From B10-G9 sp963712165 (lineage in GTDB: Bacteria > Chloroflexota > Anaerolineae > Anaerolineales > UBA11858): 64,000 nt of DNA. Every line of letters begins with the position of its first letter. Within the stretch, counting starts at the first letter, position 1. A model generated the notes under the pieces. It saw nothing but the letters and a program-made list of their open reading frames with translations, was not told the origin of the DNA and did no database searches. Location of the stretch: assembly GCA_963712165.1 (NCBI GenBank), contig CAVQGY010000005.1, forward strand, positions 1-64,000. The letters run 5' to 3'. A program made the position numbers and the translations under genes. Below are positions 10,764 through 18,900 of this stretch, piece after piece.

Positions 10764-11280
10764 GACTCACTTCCTATACTGTTGAGGATAATTTGGTTAA
10801 TGGAAATGCTGCGGCTTTTAGCTCGGTAATCCAGAGTGATTGGGTGGAAAGAGCAGCGTGAGCAGCCTTCAGCTAGATAGAATGGATAAACGCGTGGGGA
10901 GATTAGGAACAGCATGTAGAATAGGCAAAGATCGGATGAAAGCCGGCCCATTTCTTCTTCTCACCAGATTGTGATGCAGGCAGCGCCGAGGGCTGGGTCT
11001 GGTTGATATGCCCCATAAAAGTGGATTAAGACATCTAGCAAATAATGGGTCCCCGGAATGTGCACTAGGAGACGTGTATTGAGTGTAAGTCAGGGGGGCA
11101 TTCCTGTCAAGAAATTACCCAGAACAAGCAAGTGATTCTTCAGGCTTCTGTTGCCAATCTATTTCCTGGATGTAGGATTTGGGCAGGATAACCGTCAGGG
11201 AAGCGCAGGTTGTTAACTGCAGCGATCCATGTTAAATTCAAGTTCCTATGAACGAGTCAAAAAATTGATTGGGAGGGAAT
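10764..11280. other. intergenic region, no gene seen
   Basis: This 500-base stretch separates a minus-strand gene from a plus-strand gene and should hold their promoters. No convincing frame, hairpin terminator or known repeat family is visible. A short frame on the minus strand (10760-10951) lacks a ribosome binding site and has no protein-like pattern. Confidence 0.4.
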
Positions 11281-11484
11281 ATGGAAGATCTTACACTCAA
11301 AGAACAGCGGCAGCAGATCCGCAAGTGGTACCTAATGACCCATACTCCGCTACCTGAATATCTCAGGGAAGAGAACCATATCTGCGACCCGGATGCCCCG
11401 GAGTTGGATCCAGAAAATTGCCCGGCCTGCGAAAAAATGATCAAAAAGCAGTTGAAGCAGGCCAATTATGGGAAATACCGCTGA
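11281..11484 (+). CDS. small Cys-containing protein, 67 aa
   Basis: GGGAGG sits directly before the ATG at 11281, favouring this start over the ATG 12 bases upstream. The product is charged and helical, with a PLPEYLREE segment and three cysteines in ICDPDAPELDPENCPACEK, too few for a standard zinc ribbon but possibly a dimeric metal site. The C-terminus is basic (KKQLKQANYGKYR). I do not recognise the family. It stands alone between intergenic regions. Confidence 0.55.
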   Translation: MEDLTLKEQRQQIRKWYLMTHTPLPEYLREENHICDPDAPELDPENCPACEKMIKKQLKQANYGKYR

Positions 11485-11516
11485 GTTAGTCGCTGCGCTC
11501 CTGGCCGGATGCCTCG

Positions 11517-11622
11517 GAGTTTATCCCGAGCCCTTCACTACATTCAGGACAGGTTCCGCGAGGGATGGTTAGACAGAAGACCGGGGTGGCTAAAGCCGCG
11601 ACAATCCGGTCTCAGAAGGTCA
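11517..11622 (+). repeat. R3 mosaic repeat
   Basis: GAGTTTATCCCGAG, a CTTCACTACATTCAGGACAG segment, GCGAGGGAT and AGAAGACCGGGGTGGCTAA follow one another, ending in CGACAATCCGGTCTC. The block at 12938-13015 repeats the GAGTTTATCCCGAG, GCGAGGGAT and GAAGACCGGGGTAGCTAAAG parts in the same order. Confidence 0.6.
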
Positions 11623-11770
11623 GTTGTGAGCACCCATTATTGCCCAAGGCAGCCGTGTTGATCCTCCTCTGGCACATAGGACACCTGCCAACGATTTGAA
11701 GCGCCTTCGGTCAGCTTCTTTAAGTCTTCTGCTTTAATCTCTCAGGTTTAAAATCTACTGGTTCCCCAAT
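11612..11770 (-). pseudogene. decayed or frameshifted small zinc-ribbon gene
   Basis: Reading the minus strand in three successive frames gives one coherent chain: GEPVDFKPERLK, then AEDLKKLTEGA, then LQIVGRCPMCQRRINTAALG and NNGCSQLTF. The CPMC pair and later Cys suggest half of a zinc ribbon. Two single-base shifts (about 11723 and 11700) would unite it. There is no clean start codon: the chain can be followed back only to an ATT at 11770. The 3' end merges with an R3 repeat. Confidence 0.4.
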
Positions 11771-11783
11771 CTTAGGATTATGT

Positions 11784-11789
11784 TAAAAT
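11784..11789 (+). promoter_or_regulatory. extended -10 promoter element
   Basis: TATGTTAAAAT contains a TG-n-TAAAAT extended -10 about 90 nt upstream of the next gene. A near-identical GATGTTAAAAT lies ahead of the gene at 45442. No convincing -35 box is present. Confidence 0.35.
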
Positions 11790-11877
11790 CCATTCATTAT
11801 CAGGTATTCCTGCCTGGACAGGAATAGATCCAGTTCTCTTTGTTGATCCAAATCTAAATCTAAGTACGGGAGGCAAG

Positions 11878-12867
11878 ATGGCTAGCATTGACACCGATTC
11901 CGGCAATCTCGGCGCTGTAATCCATTCCAAACGCCAGACTCACCTGAGGTGGGATCATTACTGGTATTTCCCGGTCCCGGAGGGCTTAACCGGGATCGAG
12001 CTGACCTGCTTCCTGGACCAGACCTCCCTGCTGGATGGCAACATCGCTATGTGCCGTCCGGGAGTAGACCCGGAAACCGCTCTGGATACTTCCCCGGGGG
12101 TGGTTTTTTATGAGATAGCTGCCAATTCTGAAAAATACGTGCTGTCTTTTAGTTTTCCGGAACCTGGAATTTATACCTTTGTGGTGCGGGGAAACTATGC
12201 CTATGTGACCGGCGAAAAATTCTCTAAGGTAGAGGAATATCATGCCAAAGGATCAGTGGCCACTGAGTACATGAATGCATTCATAACAAAAATGCATTTT
12301 TCTGACCCTCCAACTTCTGAACACTCTCAGATTGCCAACCAGCTTCTGGCTCAATTCCAGCAGGAGCGAAATATAACAGGGCTGCCAACCCTGGAAGATC
12401 TTGAGGCCGGCCGGGCAGGTAAACCTTCGGTAAGCAGATTGGGTCAGACCCGCTCCGGTAAGAGCGGCGGGACCCAATCCTCTGGGAGGGGCAGGGCCAG
12501 CAAGGCGGATTCAGGTCGATTCTCAAAGACTGGCAAGGGTGAGAGTGGTGGGTCTGCATATTCGACTGATCCAAAGTTGGTAAATGCCCGGTTGCTATGG
12601 GAACGAGCTCATAAAACGAAAATCAGGGGGCGAAACCATTTCCTGCTGATCTTGGTGATCAGCATCGCCCTGGTGATTGCCGGGGTGGTTTTCTGGGCAG
12701 AATCCACACCTCCCTCATTAATGATGTTGTTGGTGGGCCTGTGGGGTTTGATCGTCCTCTACCAAGCCCAGTTCAAGTACAAGGTCAGCGGATTGTGGCG
12801 CTTCTGGGTCGCCCTGGTCCTGCTGGGCGGCCTGCTATACCTGCTGGATTCCTCGTTCTTCATCTGA
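11878..12867 (+). CDS. hypothetical protein with three C-terminal membrane spans
   Basis: GGGAGG precedes the ATG. The 329-residue product has a soluble N-terminal half with beta-rich segments (YWYFPVPEGLTGIELTCFLD, GIYTFVVRGNYAY), a Ser/Gly/Arg-rich linker at about 180-235 and three hydrophobic spans near the C-terminus (FLLILVISIALVIAGVVFW, LMMLLVGLWGLIVLY, FWVALVLLGGLLYLL). There is no signal peptide, so the N-terminal domain probably faces the cytoplasm. I do not recognise the family. It appears to be a single-gene unit. Confidence 0.7.
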   Translation: MASIDTDSGNLGAVIHSKRQTHLRWDHYWYFPVPEGLTGIELTCFLDQTSLLDGNIAMCRPGVDPETALDTSPGVVFYEIAANSEKYVLSFSFPEPGIYTFVVRGNYAYVTGEKFSKVEEYHAKGSVATEYMNAFITKMHFSDPPTSEHSQIANQLLAQFQQERNITGLPTLEDLEAGRAGKPSVSRLGQTRSGKSGGTQSSGRGRASKADSGRFSKTGKGESGGSAYSTDPKLVNARLLWERAHKTKIRGRNHFLLILVISIALVIAGVVFWAESTPPSLMMLLVGLWGLIVLYQAQFKYKVSGLWRFWVALVLLGGLLYLLDSSFFI

Positions 12868-12937
12868 GGACGGTTGATCTCGATCAGCCTGTCATTGCTA
12901 GGAAAAAGGGTAGGTATAGCATACGACCGGTTGGCCC

Positions 12938-13105
12938 AGAGTTTATCCCGAGTGGAAGTTGCGAGGGATAGTTTGACCGAAGACCGGGGTAGCTAAAGCC
13001 GGGACCGGGACAAACTGGTTCTCTCCCCGGTCGGGCACGAAGTGCCCACCGGTCTCTTTGTTCCGGTCGTGAGTGAAACGAACATCCGGTCCTTCGCGTA
13101 GCGAA
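12938..13105 (+). repeat. R3 mosaic repeat with mini-palindromes
   Basis: After GAGTTTATCCCGAG and GACCGAAGACCGGGG come CCGGTC-type hexamers alternating with short palindromes: GGGCACGAAGTGCCC, CGTGAGTGAAACG and CTTCGCGTAGCGAAG. The palindromes differ in sequence but each sits between CCGGTC/ACCGGTC units. Confidence 0.6.
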
Positions 13106-13136
13106 GAACTCATCTTTAATCTTCAATTTTCAATTT

Positions 13137-13562
13137 TTAATTCTCAATTGGCTCCAGGACTAAAATCGGTATCTGCCGGTCCAAACCAGCCTGGTACCTG
13201 CCGTAATGGCGATTCTGCCTGGTCACCAGGGTCCACAGCCTGAGATACTCTTCTCCTTCCGGGAGTTTCATTTGCACCAGGATCTTCCTGGTTCCAACCT
13301 GGATCGTGGTTTCGGGCCTGATCGACCAGGTTCTTGAACCAGTTGGGGTGGTCCAGCCGGCCCCAGTTGGAAGCGACCAGGATGAAGTTATCCCCATCCC
13401 TGAAGTAGGACAGGGGGTGATGTACTCCACCCCGGAGCTCCTGCCGATAGAACGCAGCATCAGAAAGCGGTGGTGCAGCGCCCTGTGGCCGACCAGGCCG
13501 CCGGTCTTTTGGTAGACCGACCTATGGGCTGACATGAATTTTTTAATGAAGGATGATTTCAT
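13137..13562 (-). CDS. deazaflavin (F420)-dependent nitroreductase family protein with two compensating frameshifts
   Basis: The ends of the frame match the Ddn family: HRSVYQKTGGLVGHRAL-HRFLMLRSIGRSSGVEYITP at the N-terminus and ETTIQVGTRKILVQMKLPE, EYLRLWTLV at the C-terminus. The middle is nonsense in this frame, but the neighbouring frame gives LSYFRDGDNFILVASNWG and HPNWFKNLV, exactly what the family has there. One C is missing from the C run at about 13401-13406 and one base is extra near 13314-13320. Restored, it is a protein of about 141 residues that would bind F420 or a related deazaflavin. It starts without a clear ribosome binding site. Confidence 0.75.
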   Translation of the reverse strand: MKSSFIKKFMSAHRSVYQKTGGLVGHRALHHRFLMLRSIGRSSGVEYITPCPTSGMGITSSWSLPTGAGWTTPTGSRTWSIRPETTIQVGTRKILVQMKLPEGEEYLRLWTLVTRQNRHYGRYQAGLDRQIPILVLEPIEN

Positions 13563-13639
13563 GGTTCTGGCAATGATTGCTGGATTGAATTCGATGTCCT
13601 CACCCTATGGTAACACCGGACCTTGGGTTTTGGTGTGCG

Positions 13640-13830
13640 GGTAAAGTCGCTTCGCGCCTGACCGGAAGGCCTCTTTGAGGCCCGACCGCAGACCGGGACA
13701 AACTAGGTTCTCCTTACCGGTCGTGAAGCGGAGCTTCACCCCCGTCACGAGCGCTTCACTTCGTTCAGGACAGGCTCCGCGAGAAACCGGTCCGAACGCG
13801 CAGCGTTCAACCCGTCCTTCGCGAAGCGAA
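13640..13830 (+). repeat. R3 mosaic repeat with mini-palindromes
   Basis: GACCGGAAGGCCTC, GACCGCAGACCGGGACAAAC and ACCGGTC units alternate with short palindromes (GCCTCTTTGAGGC, GTGAAGCGGAGCTTCAC, GAACGCGCAGCGTTC, CTTCGCGAAGCG) and a CTTCACTTCGTTCAGGACAG segment. No gene is evident in this stretch. Confidence 0.6.
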
Positions 13831-13832
13831 AA

Positions 13833-13870
13833 CAAAAAAACCCCGGAGCACTTTTTAGTACTCCGGGGTC
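13833..13870 (-). terminator. rho-independent terminator
   Basis: On the minus strand ACCCCGGAGTACT pairs with AGTGCTCCGGGGT and is followed by seven T residues. It ends the two-gene unit 14331-13894. Confidence 0.85.
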
Positions 13871-13893
13871 ACCATGAGGAGAGGATTCTTGAT

Positions 13894-14115
13894 TTAACTC
13901 TCATTGGCCAGACTCAGATCGGCTTCTCGGGCTCGCAGGGCATCTCCCCATTTCACCAATTTAGTTGCAACTCCCAATAAGAGCAGGTTGGGTTCTTTTT
14001 TGGTGGGTCCGTCTTCTTCTGCGCGGATGGCTTTGATTATTCGAGCCTGTTCGGCTTTGGCGATGCGGTCTTTTCTGATTTCTGCTTGTACGTGGACATC
14101 TTTCCAGCTGATCAT
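13894..14115 (-). CDS. small charged hypothetical protein, 73 aa
   Basis: AAAGGAG lies 8 nt before the ATG and a perfect terminator follows the stop, so this is a real gene. The product has a helical charged N-terminus (VQAEIRKDRIAKAEQARIIK), a short hydrophobic stretch (NLLLLGVATKLVKWGD) and a second helix. I do not recognise the family. It is the second gene of a two-gene unit behind a similar small basic protein. Confidence 0.65.
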   Translation of the reverse strand: MISWKDVHVQAEIRKDRIAKAEQARIIKAIRAEEDGPTKKEPNLLLLGVATKLVKWGDALRAREADLSLANES

Positions 14116-14154
14116 CGTGTACTCCTTTTTTCTAAATGGTTCTCAGACCTGTGG

Positions 14155-14331
14155 TTAGTTTTGAAATGAAAATCTTACCGGCGATTTGGATTTGAGCTTC
14201 AAGAAGAGCAGCTTTGGTTTCCGTTTTCTCCGGGAGGATTTGACTTCACGAACCAGGCGATCCTTCTCAACCTCTTCCACAAAATCCTTTAATCGTAATT
14301 CTTTGAGCAGGAACTCATATTCGAAGTTCAT
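14155..14331 (-). CDS. small basic hypothetical protein, 58 aa
   Basis: AGGTGG precedes the ATG at 14331, which is preferred to the longer upstream frame. The product starts MNFEYEFLLKELRLKDFVEE and ends in a strongly basic tail (RRKRKPKLLFLKLKSKSPVR), compatible with nucleic acid or membrane-surface binding. It is the first gene of a two-gene operon with the 73-residue protein, and its promoter carries a phased repeat array. Family not recognised. Confidence 0.65.
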   Translation of the reverse strand: MNFEYEFLLKELRLKDFVEEVEKDRLVREVKSSRRKRKPKLLFLKLKSKSPVRFSFQN

Positions 14332-14397
14332 TTTCCACCTCCTTTTATTGTTAAAGTTCTGGGCCGAACATTTCCCGTTTCTTAGCCCTGCGACCTG

Positions 14398-14463
14398 AGT
14401 ATATAAAATGAGGCGTTTCTGAAGCGTTTCGTGGAACGTTTCTCGGAAAAGCACCTCGAAACG
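14398..14463 (-). promoter_or_regulatory. promoter with phased CGTTTC direct repeats
   Basis: Reading toward the small-gene operon, TATACT (14403-14398) is a good -10. Upstream, CGTTTC (GAAACG in the direction of transcription) occurs at 14414, 14425 and 14437, spaced 11 and 12 bp, with an inverted GAAACG (plus-strand sense) at about 14458-14463. One-turn spacing on a single face of the helix is typical of an operator array. Confidence 0.45.
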
Positions 14464-14685
14464 ACCGGAGACCGAGGACCGCGACCGGGAAAGACTGATT
14501 GTCATTGCGAGCGTACCGGCGTGCAACGCCGGGAAGCGCGGCAATCCAGCTAAAATTGAATAAATTCCTGGCTTCAAGACACTATCCCCAAAAACTGAAG
14601 AACGACAGCGAGATTGCCGTCCTTCACTTCGTTCAGGACAGGCTAAGCCGGATGAATCCGGCTCCTCGCAATGACAGGTTGCAAA
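14463..14685. repeat. R3 unit followed by inverted R2 pair
   Basis: GACCGGAGACCGAGGACCG opens the block. A forward R2 (TTGTCATTGCGAGCG to GCGGCAATCC) and an inverted R2 (GAGATTGCCGTCC to CTCCTCGCAATGACAGG) follow, each holding its own small palindrome such as AGCCGGATGAATCCGGCT. Confidence 0.6.
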
Positions 14686-14791
14686 GTGTCCGCGAAGGCG
14701 GACACTCGGCGTAAGCCTGTAGGGAGGACTTCAGTCCAATTTCAACGGGCGACCCGGCCCTGTCCCGAGAGAAGACGAGGGAGGGTCGCCC
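14686..14791 (+). repeat. R5 copy 2 followed by an R6 palindrome
   Basis: GTGTCCGCGAAGGCGGACAC is a perfect hairpin, followed by TCGGCGTAAGCCTGTAGGGA and GGACTTCAGTCC. Then GGGCGACCCGGCCC and GAGGGAGGGTCGCCC form the arms of R6. Confidence 0.55.
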
Positions 14792-14823
14792 ATACTCGAT
14801 TATTGTGGATGCCATCGTCTTTC

Positions 14824-14972
14824 CACCCTCAGATAAATCTGAGGGCTGATACAAAACAAACCTCCCTGAAGGGAGGTTCCTCGGGAAACCCCGTTTGAAC
14901 GGGGTTTGGGTTCCCTCAGCCCATGGTTTTGCTTTGCACCCCGAGCGTTAGAGAGGGGCAACCATGGGTGTT
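14824..14972 (+). repeat. R1 structured repeat, copy 2 (full)
   Basis: Order seen: CCTCAGATAAATCTGAGG hairpin; GGGCTGA outer arm; AACCTCCCTGAAGGGAGGTT hairpin; AACCCCGTTTGAACGGGGTT hairpin; TCAGCCC outer arm; then a long-loop CCATGGTTT...AACCATGG hairpin. The outer arms pair around two inner hairpins, giving a cloverleaf-like fold. Confidence 0.7.
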
Positions 14973-14994
14973 TGTCAGGATCAACCGGTACAGA

Positions 14995-15115
14995 CGATTG
15001 TTATTGCGAGGAAGAAGCGTAGCGACTGACGCGGCAATCTAGACCCCGTCTGTTGGGAGCAATTTCAGATTGCCGCGTTCCCCTCGACTCCGCTCGGGGT
15101 CCTCGCAATGACAAG
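14995..15115. repeat. R2 repeat pair, inverted
   Basis: ATTGCGAGGAAGAAGCG to GCGGCAATCTAGACC is a forward copy; CAGATTGCCGCGTTCCCC to GGTCCTCGCAATGACAAG is an inverted copy. The whole block 14463-15115 is a repeat island without genes. Confidence 0.6.
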
Positions 15116-15258
15116 ATGAAGGGACCCAACCCATAGCCAACTTGATTCAGACGCCCCAATATGCTATGCTGGAGGAGTATAGCTGCCCAAGCCTATTCAC
15201 CATCCGGGGGAAATCACAAAGCCGTTCACCCTGCCATTTCAGCTATGGTTCATCCAGC

Positions 15259-15273
15259 TGTGATCTAGATCAC
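15259..15273 (+). promoter_or_regulatory. CRP/FNR-type palindromic operator
   Basis: TGTGATCTAGATCAC contains a perfect 14-bp palindrome and matches the core of the classical CRP site TGTGA-N6-TCACA except for the last base. It lies 33 bp before the start codon at 15307, close to or overlapping where the -35 box would be. Confidence 0.5.
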
Positions 15274-15306
15274 GGATTTATTCTGTTATGTTACCTGGGA
15301 GGGAAT

Positions 15307-15744
15307 ATGTACGACGAGAAAAAGAATGAAAGAGTCGAAGTGCCACGTTGGCCAGAAATTAAAGTTGTTCTAGAGGTCCCGAGCGGATTAATTGTTGATA
15401 CTCATTTAACTGGAGATATGCTGGCAGAATTTGAAAAATACCCGCCTGCACCTCCAACTGGTATTCCATATATTAGACCATTTGGTTACTTCAAAATTGA
15501 GGGGGAATACAATGAGGAAAATCCCCCGATCCTGAAGGTTCTATATACCCAAACAGCCTGGGACGCCAGTATAGCTGCAGGAGGGGGAGGGCAAAAACCA
15601 AGGATTTTCATCAGGAAATATAATGGTGAATGGGTAGGTGATTGGAAAGAAATTAAAAAAACAACTCCAATTACTGAGGGTATATATATTGGTTTATTGG
15701 TTGAGATTCCCAACCTTCCCGATCCGGCCATCGGGGGATGCTAA
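15307..15744 (+). CDS. hypothetical protein, 145 aa
   Basis: GGGAGG directly before the ATG at 15307 decides the start; the open frame extends upstream but without protein-like sequence. The product is soluble and beta-rich (PEIKVVLEVPSGLIVDTHLT, PFGYFKIEGEYNEENPPILK, GIYIGLLVEIPNLPDPAIGG) with no signal peptide and a C-terminal GC. I do not recognise the family. A CRP-like palindrome sits just upstream, so expression may be controlled by a Crp/Fnr regulator. Confidence 0.65.
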   Translation: MYDEKKNERVEVPRWPEIKVVLEVPSGLIVDTHLTGDMLAEFEKYPPAPPTGIPYIRPFGYFKIEGEYNEENPPILKVLYTQTAWDASIAAGGGGQKPRIFIRKYNGEWVGDWKEIKKTTPITEGIYIGLLVEIPNLPDPAIGGC

Positions 15745-15781
15745 TTCTGTGACTGGGGGACGTGGGGAGGAAGTGAGAGCA

Positions 15782-15950
15782 TGACCGGTTGGCTGCGTCG
15801 CAGCCGACCGAGGACCGGGGGTCCCTTCGGGACCGACCGGGAAATACTAGATTTTTTTACCGGTCGCGAGCAAGGCGAGCATCCGGTCTCTTCATCCCGG
15901 TCGTGAACGCAGTGAACTCCGGTCCTGAACGTAGCGATTACCGGTCTTTG
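15782..15950 (+). repeat. R3 mosaic repeat with mini-palindromes
   Basis: GACCGGTT, GACCGAGGACCGGGG, ACCGACCGGGAAATACTAG and several CCGGTC units are interleaved with GGCTGCGTCGCAGCC, GGTCCCTTCGGGACC, GCGAGCAAGGCGAGC and GTGAACGCAGTGAAC. This is the richest R3 copy and runs into the 3' end of the SARP locus. Confidence 0.6.
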
Positions 15951-18900
15951 CGGAGCAAATTATCCATTCTCCCAAACTCAGCCGTCATCCCCAAACGCTG
16001 GAAGATCTCCCGGGCCTGAGCCAATAACTTTTCCCCCTCTTTTACCTTCCCCGCTCTCAATTCGTGTTTTCCCCAGGCTTTGAGCGTATAAGCCTGTTCC
16101 CCGTCCGCCCCGGCTTCCCGGTAGATCCTTTCACTTTCCTGATAACATTCCTGGGCTGAGTAGGTCTTCTTCTCCAGTTTGAGATCCTTCCCTTTCTGGG
16201 AGCTGACATTCCCGAGGGCCCGCCAGGCAGCGCCCAGGAACTCACTCGATCCCGATTCTTGAGCCAGCTCGAAGGCTTTCCGGGCCGATTTCTCCCCCTT
16301 TTTGACCTTGCCCTGACCCAGATAAGCCTCAGCCAGGAAATAATGGGTCAGGGATAGTCCCAACCAGCCGCTGGATTCGGTCCGCTGCAGCACTTCCTGA
16401 AGATCCTCAACAGCTTGATCATATTCACCCAATCCCACCCGGGCGCCGCCCCGGTTGAAAAGGCAGGTGAGTTCCCAATCCTGGTCCTGGATTTCTTCCA
16501 TGGTCTCCCAGGCTTTTTCATAGAGACCAACCGCCTCTTGATAATCACCCACCCAGATTGGCGGAGTTGGCGAGGTTGAGGGTGATATTTCCAACCCACC
16601 ATTGGGAATGACGTCCAGGTATCTTCTCAAAGACCTCGATGGCCTGCTCCTTATATTGTCGGGCCTCCTGGAATTGGCCCCGCACATCATGCGCCAAACC
16701 TAGATAGATTCAAGCAGCGTCCCACCCCAAACTGGTCCTTTCTCTTTTGATGCAGTTCAAGCGCTTTCTGGATATTGATCTCTGCTTCACTCAGCCTTGC
16801 CCCAGGCGGTAGTGCTGCTGGCCGATCAATAAGGCCGCGTCGGCAGCCTCTTCCTCCCAGCCCTTTTCCCGGGCAAGATCGGCCGCTTTTTGGGCATTTT
16901 CCAGGGCAGCCTGGAATTCTCCCTGGCGGTCCTGGACTTTGCCCAGGGCCAACCAGGCCTGGACTTCAGACTGTTGATCACTGAGCGATTTGGCAGTCAG
17001 TCTCCATCTGTTGATAGGCTTCGGCAGCCTCCTGGTAGCGGGCTAATTTGAAGAGGGCATTGCCCCATCCCTGGTAGATCTGGATGGATTGGGGGTCCCT
17101 CTTATCCTTCAGGTTGACCAGGGCCTGCCGGTAAGCTGCGATCGCGTCCAGCCGGGCATAGACCTGTCGGGCATGATCTCCGGCCAGGATATAGTAGCTT
17201 GCTGCCCTCTCCTTATCGCCCCCCATCTGGTAGTGATGCCCGAGTTGGGAGGCCACTGGACCAAGCTGGTCTTTATGCAGCTTTTCCAGGGATTGGGCGA
17301 TGCGCAGGTGGAGCTGCTTTAAACGGTGAGGGCTCAGGTCCCCGTAAATCACTTCCCGGAATTTATCATGGCTGAAGTCGTAGCCTTCTTCGCCCTGATC
17401 CCGGATCACCCGCCGTTGCCAGAGTTCATCCAATCCCTGCAGGATCGACTCTTCCTCCTGGTCAGCAGCCTGGGATAAGAGCTGAAAATCAAATTCACGC
17501 CCCGCGACGGCTGCCAGATGGGTCAGTTCCCGGGATCCAGGAGAGAGGGCTTCCAGGCGGCTATGGATCACGGCCTGGATCTTGGGCGGGATGCTGCTGG
17601 GCCTGGCCGAGCCCTCCCCGGCCAGGATAGTTCCCGAGCGCACCATTTCCACCACAAACAGGGGATTGCCTTCGGTTTCCTGGAAAAGCCGCTCACCGAT
17701 GTGATCCGCCAGCTTTTCTCCCCAGATACTGGAAGCCAGGGCAGCGGTGGCATCCCGGTCCAGGCTGGCCAATTCGATTTCGGTCACCTGGCCCCTTTGT
17801 CCCAATTCAGTGATCAAGGAGCTAACCGGGTTCTCCGGGGTAAGGTCCTCCGGTCTGACTCCTCCCAGGAAGAGCAGTTTGGTCTTGCTTTTGATTTCCA
17901 TCATATAACGCAGCCAGGCCAGCGTTTCCCGATCGCACCAATGCAGATCATCCATGATGATCACCAGCCTGTCCTTCTTTCCCAGGACGGCCCGGGCGCA
18001 GGCTTCGAATAACCGCCCCCGCTGCCAGCTGTCGCTGAGTTCCTCGGGTTCTGGCAGGTCAGGATATTTCCCTTTCAGCTCCGGCAGCAGCCGGGTGAGT
18101 TCCACCAACCAGGCTTCATCCAGGATTGGTAGATTGGCCTGAACTCTCTTCATTTCTCAAGCATGGCAATTAAGGGGGTATAGGCCACTTCTCCCTCGGT
18201 GGGGTAGGAGCGGGTTATGAGATTCAGGACCCCCTGGCGCCGGGTCCAGCGTGTAAATTCCTCGGCCAGGAAGGTCTTTCCGATCCCGGCTTCTCCCTTA
18301 AGGATGACCAGGTGGGGCTCATCGGATAATTCCCGCCATAGCTTCTGCAATTCCTTGACGGGTTTCTCCCGACCGACCAGGCCAGCGCCTTTTTCTGTGA
18401 TCCGGGGTGTTTTTTCACTTTCCAGATCCCGGGCCAGGAGCTTTTCGTAGGTTTCCTGGGTTGCCGGGCTGGGTTCCAACCCCAGCTCCTTTTCGAGGGT
18501 GGCTGCGCAGGTATGATAAACACGCATAGCCCGGGGGGTATCCCCGTTCAGGGCATGCAGTTCCATCAATTTGCGGGAGGTGGCTTCATGCAGTGGATCA
18601 TGGCGCAAGAGCTGCTGGGCTCTTTTAATGGCTTCATCGAACTCCCCCTCACCTTCCAGGATCTCAATCAGCTCCTCCAGGACTCGGATGTAGGCCTGGC
18701 TGAGCCGCTCCCTTTCCGGGAAGATCCAATCATCGTAACAGCTGGGCAGCAGATCACCGTTGTAGGTATCAGCCGCAATTTGCAGGGCTTTTTGGAAGGC
18801 TTGATGATCCCCCTTTTTGTTTGCTTTTTCGACCTGTTCGACCGCCTCTTGAAAAATGTCCAGGTCAACCGAAAAGGGTCCATCCGGTTGCCACCAGAGC

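Noticed and set aside
10760..10951. 63-residue frame upstream of the PA14 gene
   Set aside because: No ribosome binding site; Cys/Ser-rich random composition; overlaps the likely promoter area.
13605..13980. Open frames across the R3 repeat near 13.7 kb
   Set aside because: Composed of palindromic R3 units and overlapping a clear terminator; no coding signal.
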